The notes: generated from the letters alone by a model not told the origin. Shown: positions 33,952 through 42,940, counted from the stretch's first letter. The stretch is DNA of 64,000 bases from Myxococcus qinghaiensis (GCF_024198215.1 NZ_JAKCFA010000001.1:186001-250000); one strand, 5' to 3'. Program-made: numbers and translations.

Positions 33952-34724
33952 GACTGGTGGATGCGCACTGCCACCTGGAAGTGAAGGACTTCGCGGACGT
34001 GGCCCCCGTGCTGGAGCGGGCCCGTGCGGCGGGCATCGTCCACGCCATCGTCGTGGGGCAGTTCCACGGCCCTGGTGAGTGGGGCAATGCGCTGGAGCTG
34101 GCCGCCGCGCATCCGGAGTTCCTGTCGCCCACGCTCGGCATCCATCCGCACGAGGCCGCGCGGGCCACGGACGAGGACCTGGCCACGCTGGAGCGCACCT
34201 GCGCCCGGCCGGAGGTCCGCGCCGTGGGCGAGGCGGGCCTGGACTACTACTACGACCACTCTCCTCGAGAGGTGCAGGCCCGCATCTTCCGGCACCAGTG
34301 CGCCCTCGCGGTGAAGCTGGGCAAGCCGCTGGTGGTGCACGTGCGTGACGCGCACGAGGACTGCGACGCGATTCTCGGCGAGGTGGGCGTCTCCAAGGGC
34401 GTCATCCACTGCTTCACCGGCGACACGGACGCCGCGCGGCGCTACCTGGACCGGGGCTTCTTCCTCTCGCTGTCCGGCGTCATCACCTACAAGAAGACGG
34501 AGGCGCTCCAGGACGCGGTGCGCTTCGCGCCCCTGGACAGGCTGATGGTGGAGACGGACAGCCCGTTCCTCGCGCCCATTCCGCACCGGGGCCGGAAGAA
34601 CGAGCCCTCGCACGTGGTGGAGACGGCGCGGAAGCTGGCGGAGCTGAAGGGCGTGGCGCTGGAGACGGTGACGGAGGTCACCACCGCCAACGCCGCCGCC
34701 CTCTTCAACCTCAACCTGCGGTGA
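33948..34724 (+). CDS. tatD: TatD-family metal-dependent hydrolase
   Basis: This encodes 258 residues, from an ATG with AGGAGG upstream. DAHCHLE with His7 and His9 binds the first metal. GEAGLDYYY supplies a Glu ligand, IHCFTGD a His, and ETDSPFLAP a catalytic Asp. GRKNEPSHV is a family signature near the C-terminus. TatD enzymes are 3'-5' exo-DNases/RNases linked to DNA repair. The 3' end overlaps the convergent regulator gene by 14 bases. Confidence 0.9.
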   Translation: MRLVDAHCHLEVKDFADVAPVLERARAAGIVHAIVVGQFHGPGEWGNALELAAAHPEFLSPTLGIHPHEAARATDEDLATLERTCARPEVRAVGEAGLDYYYDHSPREVQARIFRHQCALAVKLGKPLVVHVRDAHEDCDAILGEVGVSKGVIHCFTGDTDAARRYLDRGFFLSLSGVITYKKTEALQDAVRFAPLDRLMVETDSPFLAPIPHRGRKNEPSHVVETARKLAELKGVALETVTEVTTANAAALFNLNLR

Positions 34725-36663
34725 TGCCGCTGGCCAGGGCCTGGAGGTCCTGGTCCATCTGCGGCACGTCGAGCAGCAGCGCGTCCGGGTCGTACTGGAA
34801 GTCGGCCTGCTTCATCTTCAGCAGGGCCTGGAGCGCGGGCTCTCCGGTGTGGCCGCCGAAGGACGCGAAGACGACGCGGCCTCCCTCCAGGTGGAGCGAG
34901 CCCTCCAGCGTGTGCTGACGCAGCTGGAGCTTGCCGCTCTTCTTCCCGCCGCCCAGCGTGCGCAGCAGCTCACGCGGAGGCAGCTCGTCGAAGCTGCCAC
35001 GCACCACGCGGCCCGGGCCGTTGTGCAGCACCCGGTCATCGAGCAGCGCGCGCACCGCCTTGGCCACCAGCGACTTGTCTCCCGGGAGCAGCAGCTCCGT
35101 GGCGCCGCCCATCATCAGCCGCTCGCGCGTGGCCGCGTCCGGCTCGCCCACCACGGCGATGGGCAGGCCCGCCGTCTCCGGCGTGGAGCGCGCCTGCTGG
35201 AGCAAATCCAGCACTTCCTGCTGCCCCAGGCGCAGGCTCACCACCAGCACGTCGCAGTCCTGCCGGGCCAGCCCGTCCTGCGCGCCTTCCGGGGTGGACA
35301 GCGCGTGGGCGACCAGGCCCTGCTTGAGCACTGCCTCCAGCAGCTCGCCCCGGGCCGTCTCGTCCGGCTCCACGACGAGCACCTGACGGCCCTCGCACTC
35401 CAGCCGGTGGCGCAAGAGCTCGCCGCTCTGGAGCTGGATGACGATGTCCGCCACCACGGGGTCATAGAGCACGCCCGAGTTCGTCCTCAGGTGCTCCAGC
35501 GCCTGCTCCTTGGTCATCGCCTTGCCCAGCGCGTTGCCAGGGTTCTTCGTCAGCTCCAGGAAGCTGTCCACCGCGGCGAGGATGCGCGCGCCCAGGGTGA
35601 TTTCCTCGCCCTTGGCGCCCTGCGGAGTGCCGGAGCCATCCCAGGCTTCATAGAGCTGCGCGAGGATGGTGTTGACCTGCGTGGGCAGGTGCACCGTCTC
35701 GAACAGCTTGGTGGGCGCGCGACAGGCCGCGCGGGCCTGCGCCTTCCACTCGGAGTTGACGGCGTTGCTCGCGAGCGAGAAGTGCCGCTCGGAGGGCTTG
35801 CCCAAATCATGGAGGTACGCGGAGATGGACAGCGCGGCCAGCTCCTTGTGGGGCATGCCCATGCGCTGGCCGACGATGCCCGCCTGCCGCGCGAGCTGCG
35901 CGGAGTGTCCCCGGTGGCGCTGGCGGTCCTGCTCCAGCAGCCCCACGAGGATGCCCAGCGTCTCCACGTAGTCGATGTCGCTGACCAGCCCGCGAGGTCC
36001 GCCCGGCTCGCGCCGCTGCGTGGAGGAGGGACGCCCCGCCACCTGCGTTCCGCTGGCGCGCTGCAGCCGCATGCGCGCGTCTGTCTCCATCCGGAAGGAC
36101 AGGCTGCTGCGGTTGCTGGTGGAGGTGCGGTTGTGCTCCGCCGCCCCCGTGCGCGACGTCGACTCCGTGGGATTCGAGTGCGCGCTCGCCGACTCCAGCA
36201 GCGCGGCGAACGCCGTGGGGTCTCCGTAGTAGTGCTTGCGGATGGCCGCGGCGATGGCACCGCGCAGGCCCACGTACGCGTAGACCTCCGACATGCCCGT
36301 CACCAGGGCAATCTCGTCCATCAGCGCCTTGTTCTGCGGCTCGGCGGCGACCACGGACAACAGCTTCCGGTCCGGGTCCACCGCGAGCGGCAGCACGTTC
36401 TGCGCTTCGGCCAGTCGCACCGGAAGCCTGTCCAGCACCTCGGTGGGAATCTTCGCCTTGGCCAGCTTGTCCGCGCTCACGAAGCGCGTCTGGAACTCCG
36501 CGGCCAGGAAGCGCAGCAACGCCGCTTCCTGGAGAAGGCCCAGCTCCACCAGACAGTCCCCCAGCTTGTGGCCGGTGATCTTCTGGTGCTCCAGGGCCTG
36601 CTCCACGGCCCCGGCGTTGACGAGTCCCGCCTCGATGAGGCGCTCACCCAGCTTTTTCGCCAT
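34711..36663 (-). CDS. Multidomain regulator: MshEN-like, HD-GYP-like, degenerate receiver, DUF4388
   Basis: This encodes 650 residues. Residues 1-150 match the type II secretion/pilus ATPase N-terminal domain (MshEN), which can bind c-di-GMP: LGERLIEAGLV, HKLGDCLVELGLL. Residues 225-415 are HD-GYP-like; the HD pair is His285-Asp286 (AYLHDLGK), but the GYP motif is changed to DGSGTPQG. Residues 425-555 resemble a receiver; Ser476 stands where the phosphoacceptor Asp is expected (DVLVVSLRL). Residues 560-650 are DUF4388/PATAN-like (GRVVRGSFDELPPRELLR, LHLEGGRVVFASFG). It is cytoplasmic. With two altered catalytic sites it is more likely a nucleotide-sensing scaffold than an enzyme. Confidence 0.75.
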   Translation of the reverse strand: MAKKLGERLIEAGLVNAGAVEQALEHQKITGHKLGDCLVELGLLQEAALLRFLAAEFQTRFVSADKLAKAKIPTEVLDRLPVRLAEAQNVLPLAVDPDRKLLSVVAAEPQNKALMDEIALVTGMSEVYAYVGLRGAIAAAIRKHYYGDPTAFAALLESASAHSNPTESTSRTGAAEHNRTSTSNRSSLSFRMETDARMRLQRASGTQVAGRPSSTQRREPGGPRGLVSDIDYVETLGILVGLLEQDRQRHRGHSAQLARQAGIVGQRMGMPHKELAALSISAYLHDLGKPSERHFSLASNAVNSEWKAQARAACRAPTKLFETVHLPTQVNTILAQLYEAWDGSGTPQGAKGEEITLGARILAAVDSFLELTKNPGNALGKAMTKEQALEHLRTNSGVLYDPVVADIVIQLQSGELLRHRLECEGRQVLVVEPDETARGELLEAVLKQGLVAHALSTPEGAQDGLARQDCDVLVVSLRLGQQEVLDLLQQARSTPETAGLPIAVVGEPDAATRERLMMGGATELLLPGDKSLVAKAVRALLDDRVLHNGPGRVVRGSFDELPPRELLRTLGGGKKSGKLQLRQHTLEGSLHLEGGRVVFASFGGHTGEPALQALLKMKQADFQYDPDALLLDVPQMDQDLQALASGITAG

Positions 36664-36669
36664 GACGAC

Positions 36670-38214
36670 TCAGCTTTCCGAGGAGCCCTCTCCATTCTTC
36701 GATGAGGACTCGGAGGCGGGGGGCAGCGTGGTGAGCGCGCTGAAGGGCTTGAACGTCAGCTCCTTGGGCAGCCCGCTGGGGTCTCTCGGCGGGCGGTCCT
36801 CACGGGGAGGGCGGGGCGGACGGTCCTCGCGCGGCGGACGGTCTTCGCGGGGCGGACGCTGCTCGTCCCGGGCGCGCTCCTCGCGGGGCGGGCGCTCCCT
36901 GCGCGGCGGGCGGTCCTCGCGGGGCGGACGCGGCGACTCCTCGCGCGCGGCGACGGGGGCGGTGCCCTCGGCGGGAGGCGTGCCCTGGTTCGGGGCCTTC
37001 TCACCCCGGGCCTTGCGCTTCTCCTCGCGCGACTTGCGACGGCCTCCACCCGCGCCGCCGCCACCCTCCACCGGAGCGCGGCCCCGGGTGGTGGGCGAGG
37101 GGCCCTTCCAGAGCTGACGGTCGTAGTGGCGCAGCACGTCCGTCCACTTGTCGTTGGGGTCGCGCTGCATGGCCTCCAGCCACGAGGCGATGCGCGAGTC
37201 CAGCGAGTCCAGCGCGTGGACGATGTGCGCCTCCAGCGTCATCGGCACCTTGGGGCTGCCGTAGTCCAGCTGCCCGTGGTGGGAGATGGCCAGGTGCGTG
37301 AGGTGCTGCTCCAGGAGCGGCGGGAAGCCGGGGATGGCCAGCGTCTTCTCGCGGATCTTCTGGGCCGTCATCACCAGGTGACCCACGAGCTTGCCCTCGT
37401 CCGTGTAGTCGAAGCCCTTGTCCGGCGAGATTTCAGCCACCTTCATCACGTCGTGCAGCATCGCGCCTGCCAGCAGCAGGTCGCGGTCCGCCATGGGGTA
37501 GTGGTCCGCCACCCGCAGCGTCAGCCGCATCACCGACAGCAGGTGCTCGGCCAGTCCGCCGCGCCACGCGTGGTGCATGCCCTTGGCCGCCGGCGACACC
37601 GGGAGCCCCGCGGCCACCTGCGGGTCATCCAGGAAGGCGATGAGCAGCTGCTTCACGTACGGGTCGCTGATGCGCTCGTTGACGATTTCGCGGATGAGGC
37701 CCGCGGCGCGCGCGCCACCGCCACCCTCGTGACGGCCGTCACCCTTGTCCGTCTTGTCGATCTTCTCTGCCTTGTCTGCCTTCTCCGCGCGGGGCTCGGA
37801 AGCGGGCTTCGCCTCGGCGGCGGGCTTCGCCTCCTGGGGCGGGGCCGGGGGCGGCTCGAACTCCTTGGGGTCGAGGGGCTCGGGGTCCAGGCGCTCCACG
37901 GCCTCCACGACAATCTGGGTGCGGCCGTGGAACTGGATGACGCCGCCCTGGACGAGCACGAAGTCGCCCGACTGGAAGGTGGGCTCGAGCGCGTCCACCT
38001 TGTCGAAGACGCGCGCGTCCACCTCTCCGCTCTTGTCGGCGAGCGTCATGGCGAGGAACACCTTGCCGCTCCGGGCCGTCACCTTCTCCTTCTTGGTGAC
38101 ACGGAAGACGGTGTTGACGCGGTCCTTCTCACGCAGGTCGGCCGCATACACCTTGCGGACGGTCTCGACGGAACCTTCCGGGGTCGCGGTCTCTGGGACG
38201 TTTTCGTTGGTCAT
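36670..38214 (-). CDS. OB-fold/HD-domain protein (YhaM-like) with an RPPRED-repeat tail
   Basis: This encodes 514 residues from the ATG at 38214. Residues 20-118 are an OB fold (SGKVFLAMTLADKSGEVDAR, HGRTQIVVEAVERLDP). A Lys/Asp-rich linker follows. Residues 205-370 are an HD phosphohydrolase domain (GLAEHLLSVMR, LLAGAMLHDVMKV, AISHHGQLDYG). This order matches YhaM-type 3'-5' exoribonucleases. The C-terminal 120 residues are low complexity with repeated RPPRED/ERPPRE units, positively and negatively charged, and should be disordered. Such tails can bind RNA or promote condensation. It lies 6 bases downstream of the divergent-end regulator's start region (36663) on the same strand and may be co-transcribed with it. 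Confidence 0.75.
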   Translation of the reverse strand: MTNENVPETATPEGSVETVRKVYAADLREKDRVNTVFRVTKKEKVTARSGKVFLAMTLADKSGEVDARVFDKVDALEPTFQSGDFVLVQGGVIQFHGRTQIVVEAVERLDPEPLDPKEFEPPPAPPQEAKPAAEAKPASEPRAEKADKAEKIDKTDKGDGRHEGGGGARAAGLIREIVNERISDPYVKQLLIAFLDDPQVAAGLPVSPAAKGMHHAWRGGLAEHLLSVMRLTLRVADHYPMADRDLLLAGAMLHDVMKVAEISPDKGFDYTDEGKLVGHLVMTAQKIREKTLAIPGFPPLLEQHLTHLAISHHGQLDYGSPKVPMTLEAHIVHALDSLDSRIASWLEAMQRDPNDKWTDVLRHYDRQLWKGPSPTTRGRAPVEGGGGAGGGRRKSREEKRKARGEKAPNQGTPPAEGTAPVAAREESPRPPREDRPPRRERPPREERARDEQRPPREDRPPREDRPPRPPREDRPPRDPSGLPKELTFKPFSALTTLPPASESSSKNGEGSSES

Positions 38215-38262
38215 CGCGGGCGCGGACACTAGCACCCCGGAAGGCGGCGCGGGGGACTCGCG

Positions 38263-39402
38263 TCAGGTGACTTCGAGTGCCACCGCATCGAGGTACTCCG
38301 CGCCGGGCGAGCCCACGAGGGTGGGGTGGTCCGGCGGCAGTCCCGGGCGAGACAGCCGTGTAGCGATGCGCGCCTCCGCCTCGCAGGCGGTGGCCACCAG
38401 CTCGTCGAAGCCGCCCTGGGCCAGTGGTGGGTGGTAGCCGACCACGAGCAGTCGCCCCCCGTGGCGGGTGCGCCTGAGCGCGTACCGGACCTGCTCCACG
38501 AACTCCTCCTCGGAGCCCACCCGGGGTGTGTCCAACAACACCAAATCGAACATCTCCCGCACCGCCCTGAGGGCCTGGATGGCGGTGCCCTTCTCCACCA
38601 TCACCCGCCCGAGCAGCCCGTTGGCCTCCGCGTTCTCCCGCGCCAGGTCCGCCGCGTCGCCGTCCGAGTCAAAGGCGAGGATGTGTCGGGCACCATGCAA
38701 CCCCGCGTGGACGAAGAGGCCGCCCACGTTGCAGCTCGCGTCCAGCACCCGGCCGTCCCAGGCCATGCGCCCGACGACACGGCGCAGCTCGCGCTGGTCA
38801 TACGCGTACCCCGTGCCCTGGCCGTAGGTGAGGTCCACCGTGAAGCGGGCGCCCAGCTCCAGCAGCCGGCACCAGCGGGGCGGGGTGCCATAGAGGACGT
38901 GGGGCCGCTGCGTGGGCAGGCCCAGGGCCTGACGGCGCGCGGAATCATTGCGCAGCAGCACGGAGGCGGCGCCCGTCACCTCCACCAGCGCGCGGGTGAT
39001 TTCCTGCTGCCGAGCGTCCATGGAGCGGGTGAGGGTCTGCACGACGAAGTGCGTGTCGTACCGGTCCACGATGAGGCCGGGCAGGCCGTCCCCGTCATCG
39101 TTGACCACCCGGCAGAAGCGCGGGTCATCCACCAGCCGGCCCCGGCGCTCGAAGGCGTGGCGGAGGTGGCGCGGAATCAGGCCCTCCACCGCCTCGTCCT
39201 GCAGGCCCAGGCGGCGCACGGCGCGCGACGCTTCCAGGTCCACGTCGCCCAGGCCCAGCACCGCGCCGTCCTCGTCCCGGAGCTGCACGGGCTCACCGGG
39301 TTGGGGCGTTCCCTCCATGGAGACGATGTCCTCCCGGGAGAGCCAGGGGGCGCCATGCTTCAGGCGACGGGCGGCATCCCGGGACAGATAGGTGCTGAGC
39401 AA
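38263..39402 (-). CDS. Class I SAM-dependent rRNA methyltransferase (RlmI-like)
   Basis: This encodes 379 residues. The start is taken as TTG at 39402, because GGGAGGACGCACC precedes it, the protein then opens with YLSRDAARRLKHGAPW (a PUA-like entry of this family), and the codons upstream of it do not look coding. RVLDASCNVGGLFVHA is the SAM-binding motif I, ILAFDSD is motif II, and LVLLDTP is at the site of motif IV. The family methylates cytosine-5 of 23S rRNA. PUA domain 1-75, Rossmann domain about 170-370. Confidence 0.78.
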   Translation of the reverse strand: MLSTYLSRDAARRLKHGAPWLSREDIVSMEGTPQPGEPVQLRDEDGAVLGLGDVDLEASRAVRRLGLQDEAVEGLIPRHLRHAFERRGRLVDDPRFCRVVNDDGDGLPGLIVDRYDTHFVVQTLTRSMDARQQEITRALVEVTGAASVLLRNDSARRQALGLPTQRPHVLYGTPPRWCRLLELGARFTVDLTYGQGTGYAYDQRELRRVVGRMAWDGRVLDASCNVGGLFVHAGLHGARHILAFDSDGDAADLARENAEANGLLGRVMVEKGTAIQALRAVREMFDLVLLDTPRVGSEEEFVEQVRYALRRTRHGGRLLVVGYHPPLAQGGFDELVATACEAEARIATRLSRPGLPPDHPTLVGSPGAEYLDAVALEVT

Positions 39403-39539
39403 GGTGCGTCCTCCCTCTCGCGTGGAGCCACCGGCACGAAAGCCCGTGGCGTGCTTCCAGCGGACAACATGGGCCGTGCGCTTGCCGATGTCGGCCTGCG
39501 CCCGGCCCCCGCGCTGGAGGGCAGGGGAGGGAGCGAGCC

Positions 39540-39908
39540 TCAGTGCTGGGGAGGAGGCCGCTTGAACGCCTTGAACGTCACCCGCGTGAGGAGGGAGCTG
39601 ACGACGAGCGCCAGGACGATGCCCAGGATTCGCAGGTGCCAGGAGTCGCGCAGCACCAGCGCCAGGGCGAGCGCGCCCACCAGCACCGCACCCGCCACCG
39701 TCAGCCACTGCCCCCGGGCGGCCAGCCCCGAGGAGGGATGCCGGGCCTGGGCGAGCACCGGAATGCTGCCGGCCTTGCGCCACACGCTGGCGCTCTCCTC
39801 CCGCACCTCGTCCTCCGGGTCCACCAGGCCCTGGGTGTACGCGCGCTCCACGTCACCCATGCTCGGATAGGTCAGCTCTCCGTCCGGAGTGCGCACGACG
39901 TAACGCAT
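39540..39908 (-). CDS. Small membrane protein with a GYF_2-like head
   Basis: This encodes 122 residues from the ATG at 39908. Residues 1-45 (MRYVVRTPDGELTYPSMGDV, ESASVWRKAGSIP) resemble a GYF_2 domain, common in myxobacterial membrane proteins. Two TM segments follow (about 65-85 and 88-108), with a basic end. It may dock a partner through the GYF-like head. The FAD-dependent gene lies 35 bases upstream. Confidence 0.65.
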   Translation of the reverse strand: MRYVVRTPDGELTYPSMGDVERAYTQGLVDPEDEVREESASVWRKAGSIPVLAQARHPSSGLAARGQWLTVAGAVLVGALALALVLRDSWHLRILGIVLALVVSSLLTRVTFKAFKRPPPQH

Positions 39909-39942
39909 GGCGGGTCTCCTTTCGTGAGGCACCGCCCGCGCC

Positions 39943-41538
39943 TCACGACAGCTCGGTGGCAATCTGCTCCGCGATTCGCAGGCCATCAATGGCCGACGAG
40001 ACGATGCCGCCCGCGTAGCCGCAGCCCTCGCCCGCGGGGTACAGGCCCTTCATGGACACCGACTGGAGCAATTCGTTCCGGGTGACGCGCACCGGAGACG
40101 AGGTGCGGCTCTCGATTCCAATCAGCTTGCCCTCCTCGGAGATGAAGCCGCGCATCTTCCGGTCGAACGTCTTCAGCGCCTGCTTGAGCGACGTGGTGAG
40201 TCGCTCCGGGAACAGGCGGTTGAGGTCCACGTGCGCCAGCCCCGGACGGTAGCTGGTGCCGCCCGGGTCCTTCTTCACGCGGCCGGCCAGGTAGTCCGGA
40301 ATCGTCTGCGCGGGCGCGAAGAAGCGTCCACCACCCAACTCGTACGCCTTCTCTTCCCAGTGCCGCTGGAACTCCAGGCCGGCCAGCGGGCCCCGGAAGC
40401 CCTCGCGCTCGAAGTCCGCCACGGAGACGGAGACGACGATGCCGGCGTTGGCGTAGCGCGCGTTGCGGCGCGAGTTGCTCATGCCATTGGTGCACTGGAG
40501 CCCGTCCTGCGTGGGCGTGGGCACCACGATTCCGCCCGGGCACATGCAGAACGAGTAGACGCCCCGCACCTCGCCGTCCACGTCCAGGTTCTCCGCCAGC
40601 TTGTAGTCGGCGGGGGGCAGCTTCGGGTTCTTCGCGGCGCTGCCGTACTGGATGCCGTTGATGAGCGTCTGGGGGTGCTCGGCGCGGAAGCCCAGCGCGA
40701 AGGGCTTGGCCTCCACGAGGACGCGGCCGTCGGCGGCGAAGCGCTCGTACAGCTCCCGCGCGGAGTTGCCCGGCGCGAGGATGACGCGGTTGCTCTCCAG
40801 GGTGCGCCCGTCGGCCAGCTTCACGCCGGCCACGGTGCCGTCGCGATAGAGGAGGTCGTCCACGCGCTGCTCGAAATGCACCTGGCAGCCGCCCGCGATG
40901 AGCTCCTCGCGCAGCTTCGCCACCGCGCCGGGCAACAGGTCCGAGCCGATGTGCGGCTTGCCCTCGATGAGGATGTGGTCCGGCGCGCCGTAGCGGGCGA
41001 AGGCCTCGATGACCTTGCGCACCATGGGGTGGTTGATGCGCGTGGACAGCTTGCCGTCCGTGTACGCACCGGCGCCGCCCTCCCCGAAGTTCATGTTGCT
41101 CTCCGGGTCCAGCGTGCCGTCGCGCATCAGCTTCGCCACGTCCTTGCGGCGCGCGACGACTTCACGGCCGCGCTCAATCAGGATGCTGCGCACGCCGCGC
41201 TCCAACAGGCCCAGGGCGCAGAACAGCCCCGCGGGGCCGGTGCCGACGATGATGGGCCGCTGGTCCGGCGCCTTCACGGGGGGCAGGACTTCGGGCGGCG
41301 GAGGCGCTTCACCCACGTCCGGAGGGATGTGGGCCGGCTTGCGGCCCGGGGCCATCTCCACTTCCAACGTGTAGATGTAGCGGGGGCTGCCCTTCTTGCG
41401 GGCATCCAAGACGGAGCGCACCACCCGCACGGAGGCGAGGTCGGAGCGGGTGACGCCCAGCTTCTCCGCGGCCCGCTGACCGAGCAGCTCCTCCGGCTCG
41501 TCCAGCCACAGCCCGATGTTGTTCACCCGATACGCCAT
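39943..41538 (-). CDS. FAD-dependent oxidoreductase (COG2509-like)
   Basis: This encodes 531 residues from the ATG at 41538. GTGPAG (99-104) in RPIIVGTGPAG is the dinucleotide-binding loop; LERGVRSILIERG is the acidic end of the second strand. GTLDPESNMNFGEGGAGAYTDG, GKPHIGSDLLPG and the C-terminal GEGCGYAGGIVSSAIDGL (flavin-binding closing motif) match the uncharacterised COG2509 dehydrogenases. The N-terminal 65 residues are an extra head domain. Cytoplasmic; the substrate is unknown. Upstream lies a 326-base gap with CACTTG repeats. Confidence 0.82.
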   Translation of the reverse strand: MAYRVNNIGLWLDEPEELLGQRAAEKLGVTRSDLASVRVVRSVLDARKKGSPRYIYTLEVEMAPGRKPAHIPPDVGEAPPPPEVLPPVKAPDQRPIIVGTGPAGLFCALGLLERGVRSILIERGREVVARRKDVAKLMRDGTLDPESNMNFGEGGAGAYTDGKLSTRINHPMVRKVIEAFARYGAPDHILIEGKPHIGSDLLPGAVAKLREELIAGGCQVHFEQRVDDLLYRDGTVAGVKLADGRTLESNRVILAPGNSARELYERFAADGRVLVEAKPFALGFRAEHPQTLINGIQYGSAAKNPKLPPADYKLAENLDVDGEVRGVYSFCMCPGGIVVPTPTQDGLQCTNGMSNSRRNARYANAGIVVSVSVADFEREGFRGPLAGLEFQRHWEEKAYELGGGRFFAPAQTIPDYLAGRVKKDPGGTSYRPGLAHVDLNRLFPERLTTSLKQALKTFDRKMRGFISEEGKLIGIESRTSSPVRVTRNELLQSVSMKGLYPAGEGCGYAGGIVSSAIDGLRIAEQIATELS

Positions 41539-41595
41539 TGCCGTTCGCTCCTGGTGGGGGCGCGTATCTGCTTCACCCCGGTGAAAGATTGCAAG

Positions 41596-41611
41596 CACTT
41601 GAAACCACTTG
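41596..41611 (-). promoter_or_regulatory. Two CACTTG boxes one helical turn apart
   Basis: CACTTG occurs at 41596-41601 and 41606-41611 (CAAGTG on the minus strand), exactly 10 bases apart, 58-73 bases upstream of the FAD gene start at 41538. The spacing fits side-by-side binding of a regulator. The rest of 41539-41780 holds no feature I recognise. Confidence 0.3.
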
Positions 41612-41782
41612 AGGGCCGAGGCCTCATCCGGGTGCGTATCCCGTGATGCACCCCGCCATCGGCTTCCCCCGGGGGGCCCCCTGGGTGCGTAGGTGGCTTC
41701 GCACCCCTCGCGAGGCCATGCCGGGCCTCATTTTCCCTCAACCACCGGGAACTGCTGGGGAATCCTTTTGGAAGAGATCAAC

Positions 41783-41798
41783 TGGCACGGGGGTTGAA
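41783..41798 (+). promoter_or_regulatory. Sigma-54-like promoter (-24/-12)
   Basis: TGGCACG (41783-41789), four G, then TTGAA (41794-41798). The -24 box is a perfect match to TGGCACG and the spacing to the -12 TTG box is the required four bases; only the final GC of the -12 box is GA. It points to the small gene at 41865, giving an mRNA leader of about 55 bases. Confidence 0.5.
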
Positions 41799-41864
41799 GA
41801 CCAGGGCTCGCGTGATTACTCGGCGGCCCCCCTCAATTCGCCGCCCCATTTGGAGGCATTCACT

Positions 41865-42071
41865 GTGAGCACCGATCAAAAGGGCACCCGGATCCTGGCG
41901 CGCACCTTCTTCAACCAGCTGCGCGCGAGCGGGTACACCCCGCACCAGGTCATCGGAATCGCCACGGAGCTGCTTGATCTGGTGACGTCGGACCTGAAGG
42001 AAGGCGACAAGAATGTCGCGGTGCCGGCCACCCCGGAGCAGCAGGGCTCCGAGTGGCGCCAGCGCGCCTGA
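41865..42071 (+). CDS. Small conserved-looking protein (68 aa)
   Basis: This encodes 68 residues from a GTG at 41865 with TGGAGG 8 bases upstream. It is helical: ILARTFFNQLRASGYTPHQ and VIGIATELLDLVTSDLKEG. There is no signal or TM segment. A sigma-54-like promoter lies 66-82 bases upstream and a strong terminator ends the unit, so it is its own small transcript. No family was recognised. Regular amphipathic helices suggest a small DNA- or protein-binding factor. Confidence 0.65.
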   Translation: MSTDQKGTRILARTFFNQLRASGYTPHQVIGIATELLDLVTSDLKEGDKNVAVPATPEQQGSEWRQRA

Positions 42072-42158
42072 GCGTGCGAGACTTCCAGGCATGACCCTCG
42101 GCGGGTGAGCGGGCTCCGGACTGGTTTTCGGGGCTCCCGCCCACGAGGTGGCAGGTGG

Positions 42159-42180
42159 ACCGGCGGCAGCCGGTTTTTTT
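42159..42180 (+). terminator. Rho-independent terminator
   Basis: A 6-bp stem, ACCGGC/GCCGGT, a GGCA loop and a run of seven T (42174-42180). It ends the unit of the 68-residue protein and overlaps the stop of the convergent dgkA by two bases. Confidence 0.85.
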
Positions 42181-42862
42181 ATGTCCGTTTGACTGAAGAA
42201 TCGCCCGGTGGCTGCCCTGCGGAGCGCGCTTCGCGTCGGCGGGTGTAGGCCGCGGAGCCGGCGACGAAGAGCAGCCCCGCCGTCATCGCGCTGAACACCA
42301 TGCTGGCCGAGCGCGTCGCCAGGATGGCCAGCAGCACGCCGCCGCCGAGGAACGCGGCCAGGTCCACCCAGAGCGGGCGGCGCTGGGGAAGCACGAGCAC
42401 GAGGACACACGCCGTCAGGGGGATTCCGAAGGCCACCTGTCGGATGATGGCGTCCGTGCTGGTGCGCACCGTCTCCCAGTTGTGCACGAGGATGGCGGCG
42501 AAGATGACCACCGTGCCCAGCGCGAGCACCAGCACGCCCGCGGCGGCGGCATCCTTGGTGAGCCGGGCCTTCTCGTCGAACTGCTGCACGGCCAGGTCGA
42601 CCAGGTGCTCCAGCGCGCTGTTGAGGATCTCCGCGAAGAAGATGAGCAGCACGCAGAAGATGAGCGTCACCTTCTCCGCGAGTCCCAGCGGGATTCCACT
42701 GCCCACCAGTCCCACCAGCATGGCGGAGGTGAGGTGCACGCGCATGTTGCGCTGGTGGACGACGGTGTGGATGAGGCCCGCCCATGCGTGGCCGAACGAG
42801 GCGAAGAGCCCCGTGCCGCGACGAGGAGGGAAGTGGGGAGGTGGCCGGGCAGGTACGGTCAT
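42179..42862 (-). CDS. dgkA: Diacylglycerol kinase (DgkA-like) with C-terminal extension
   Basis: This encodes 227 residues. The start at 42862 is the ATG that gives MTVPARPPP. FAEILNSALEHLVDL (Glu78, Asn81, Glu85) and KARLTKDAAAAGVL match the DgkA core: the acidic site for ATP and metal, then the third TM. The family phosphorylates diacylglycerol or undecaprenol at the membrane. The core is about 120 residues; here about 100 more residues add further TM segments (about 140-210). The C-terminus is basic. Confidence 0.8.
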   Translation of the reverse strand: MTVPARPPPHFPPRRGTGLFASFGHAWAGLIHTVVHQRNMRVHLTSAMLVGLVGSGIPLGLAEKVTLIFCVLLIFFAEILNSALEHLVDLAVQQFDEKARLTKDAAAAGVLVLALGTVVIFAAILVHNWETVRTSTDAIIRQVAFGIPLTACVLVLVLPQRRPLWVDLAAFLGGGVLLAILATRSASMVFSAMTAGLLFVAGSAAYTRRREARSAGQPPGDSSVKRT

Positions 42863-42940
42863 CGGAACCTGAAGGGGCGGGCAGGCTAGCACTCACGGGT
42901 TCGATTGCCGTGGACATGTGAATAGGTAAGGTCACTCGCC

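Noticed and set aside
36770..36930. Short tandem repeats that could be a CRISPR array
   Set aside because: They are in frame, vary by substitution and encode RPPRED units; there are no constant repeats with unique spacers.
39403..39783. An ATG-type start far upstream for the rRNA methyltransferase
   Set aside because: The additional 127 residues are low-complexity. The TTG at 39402 has a strong SD and the right N-terminus.
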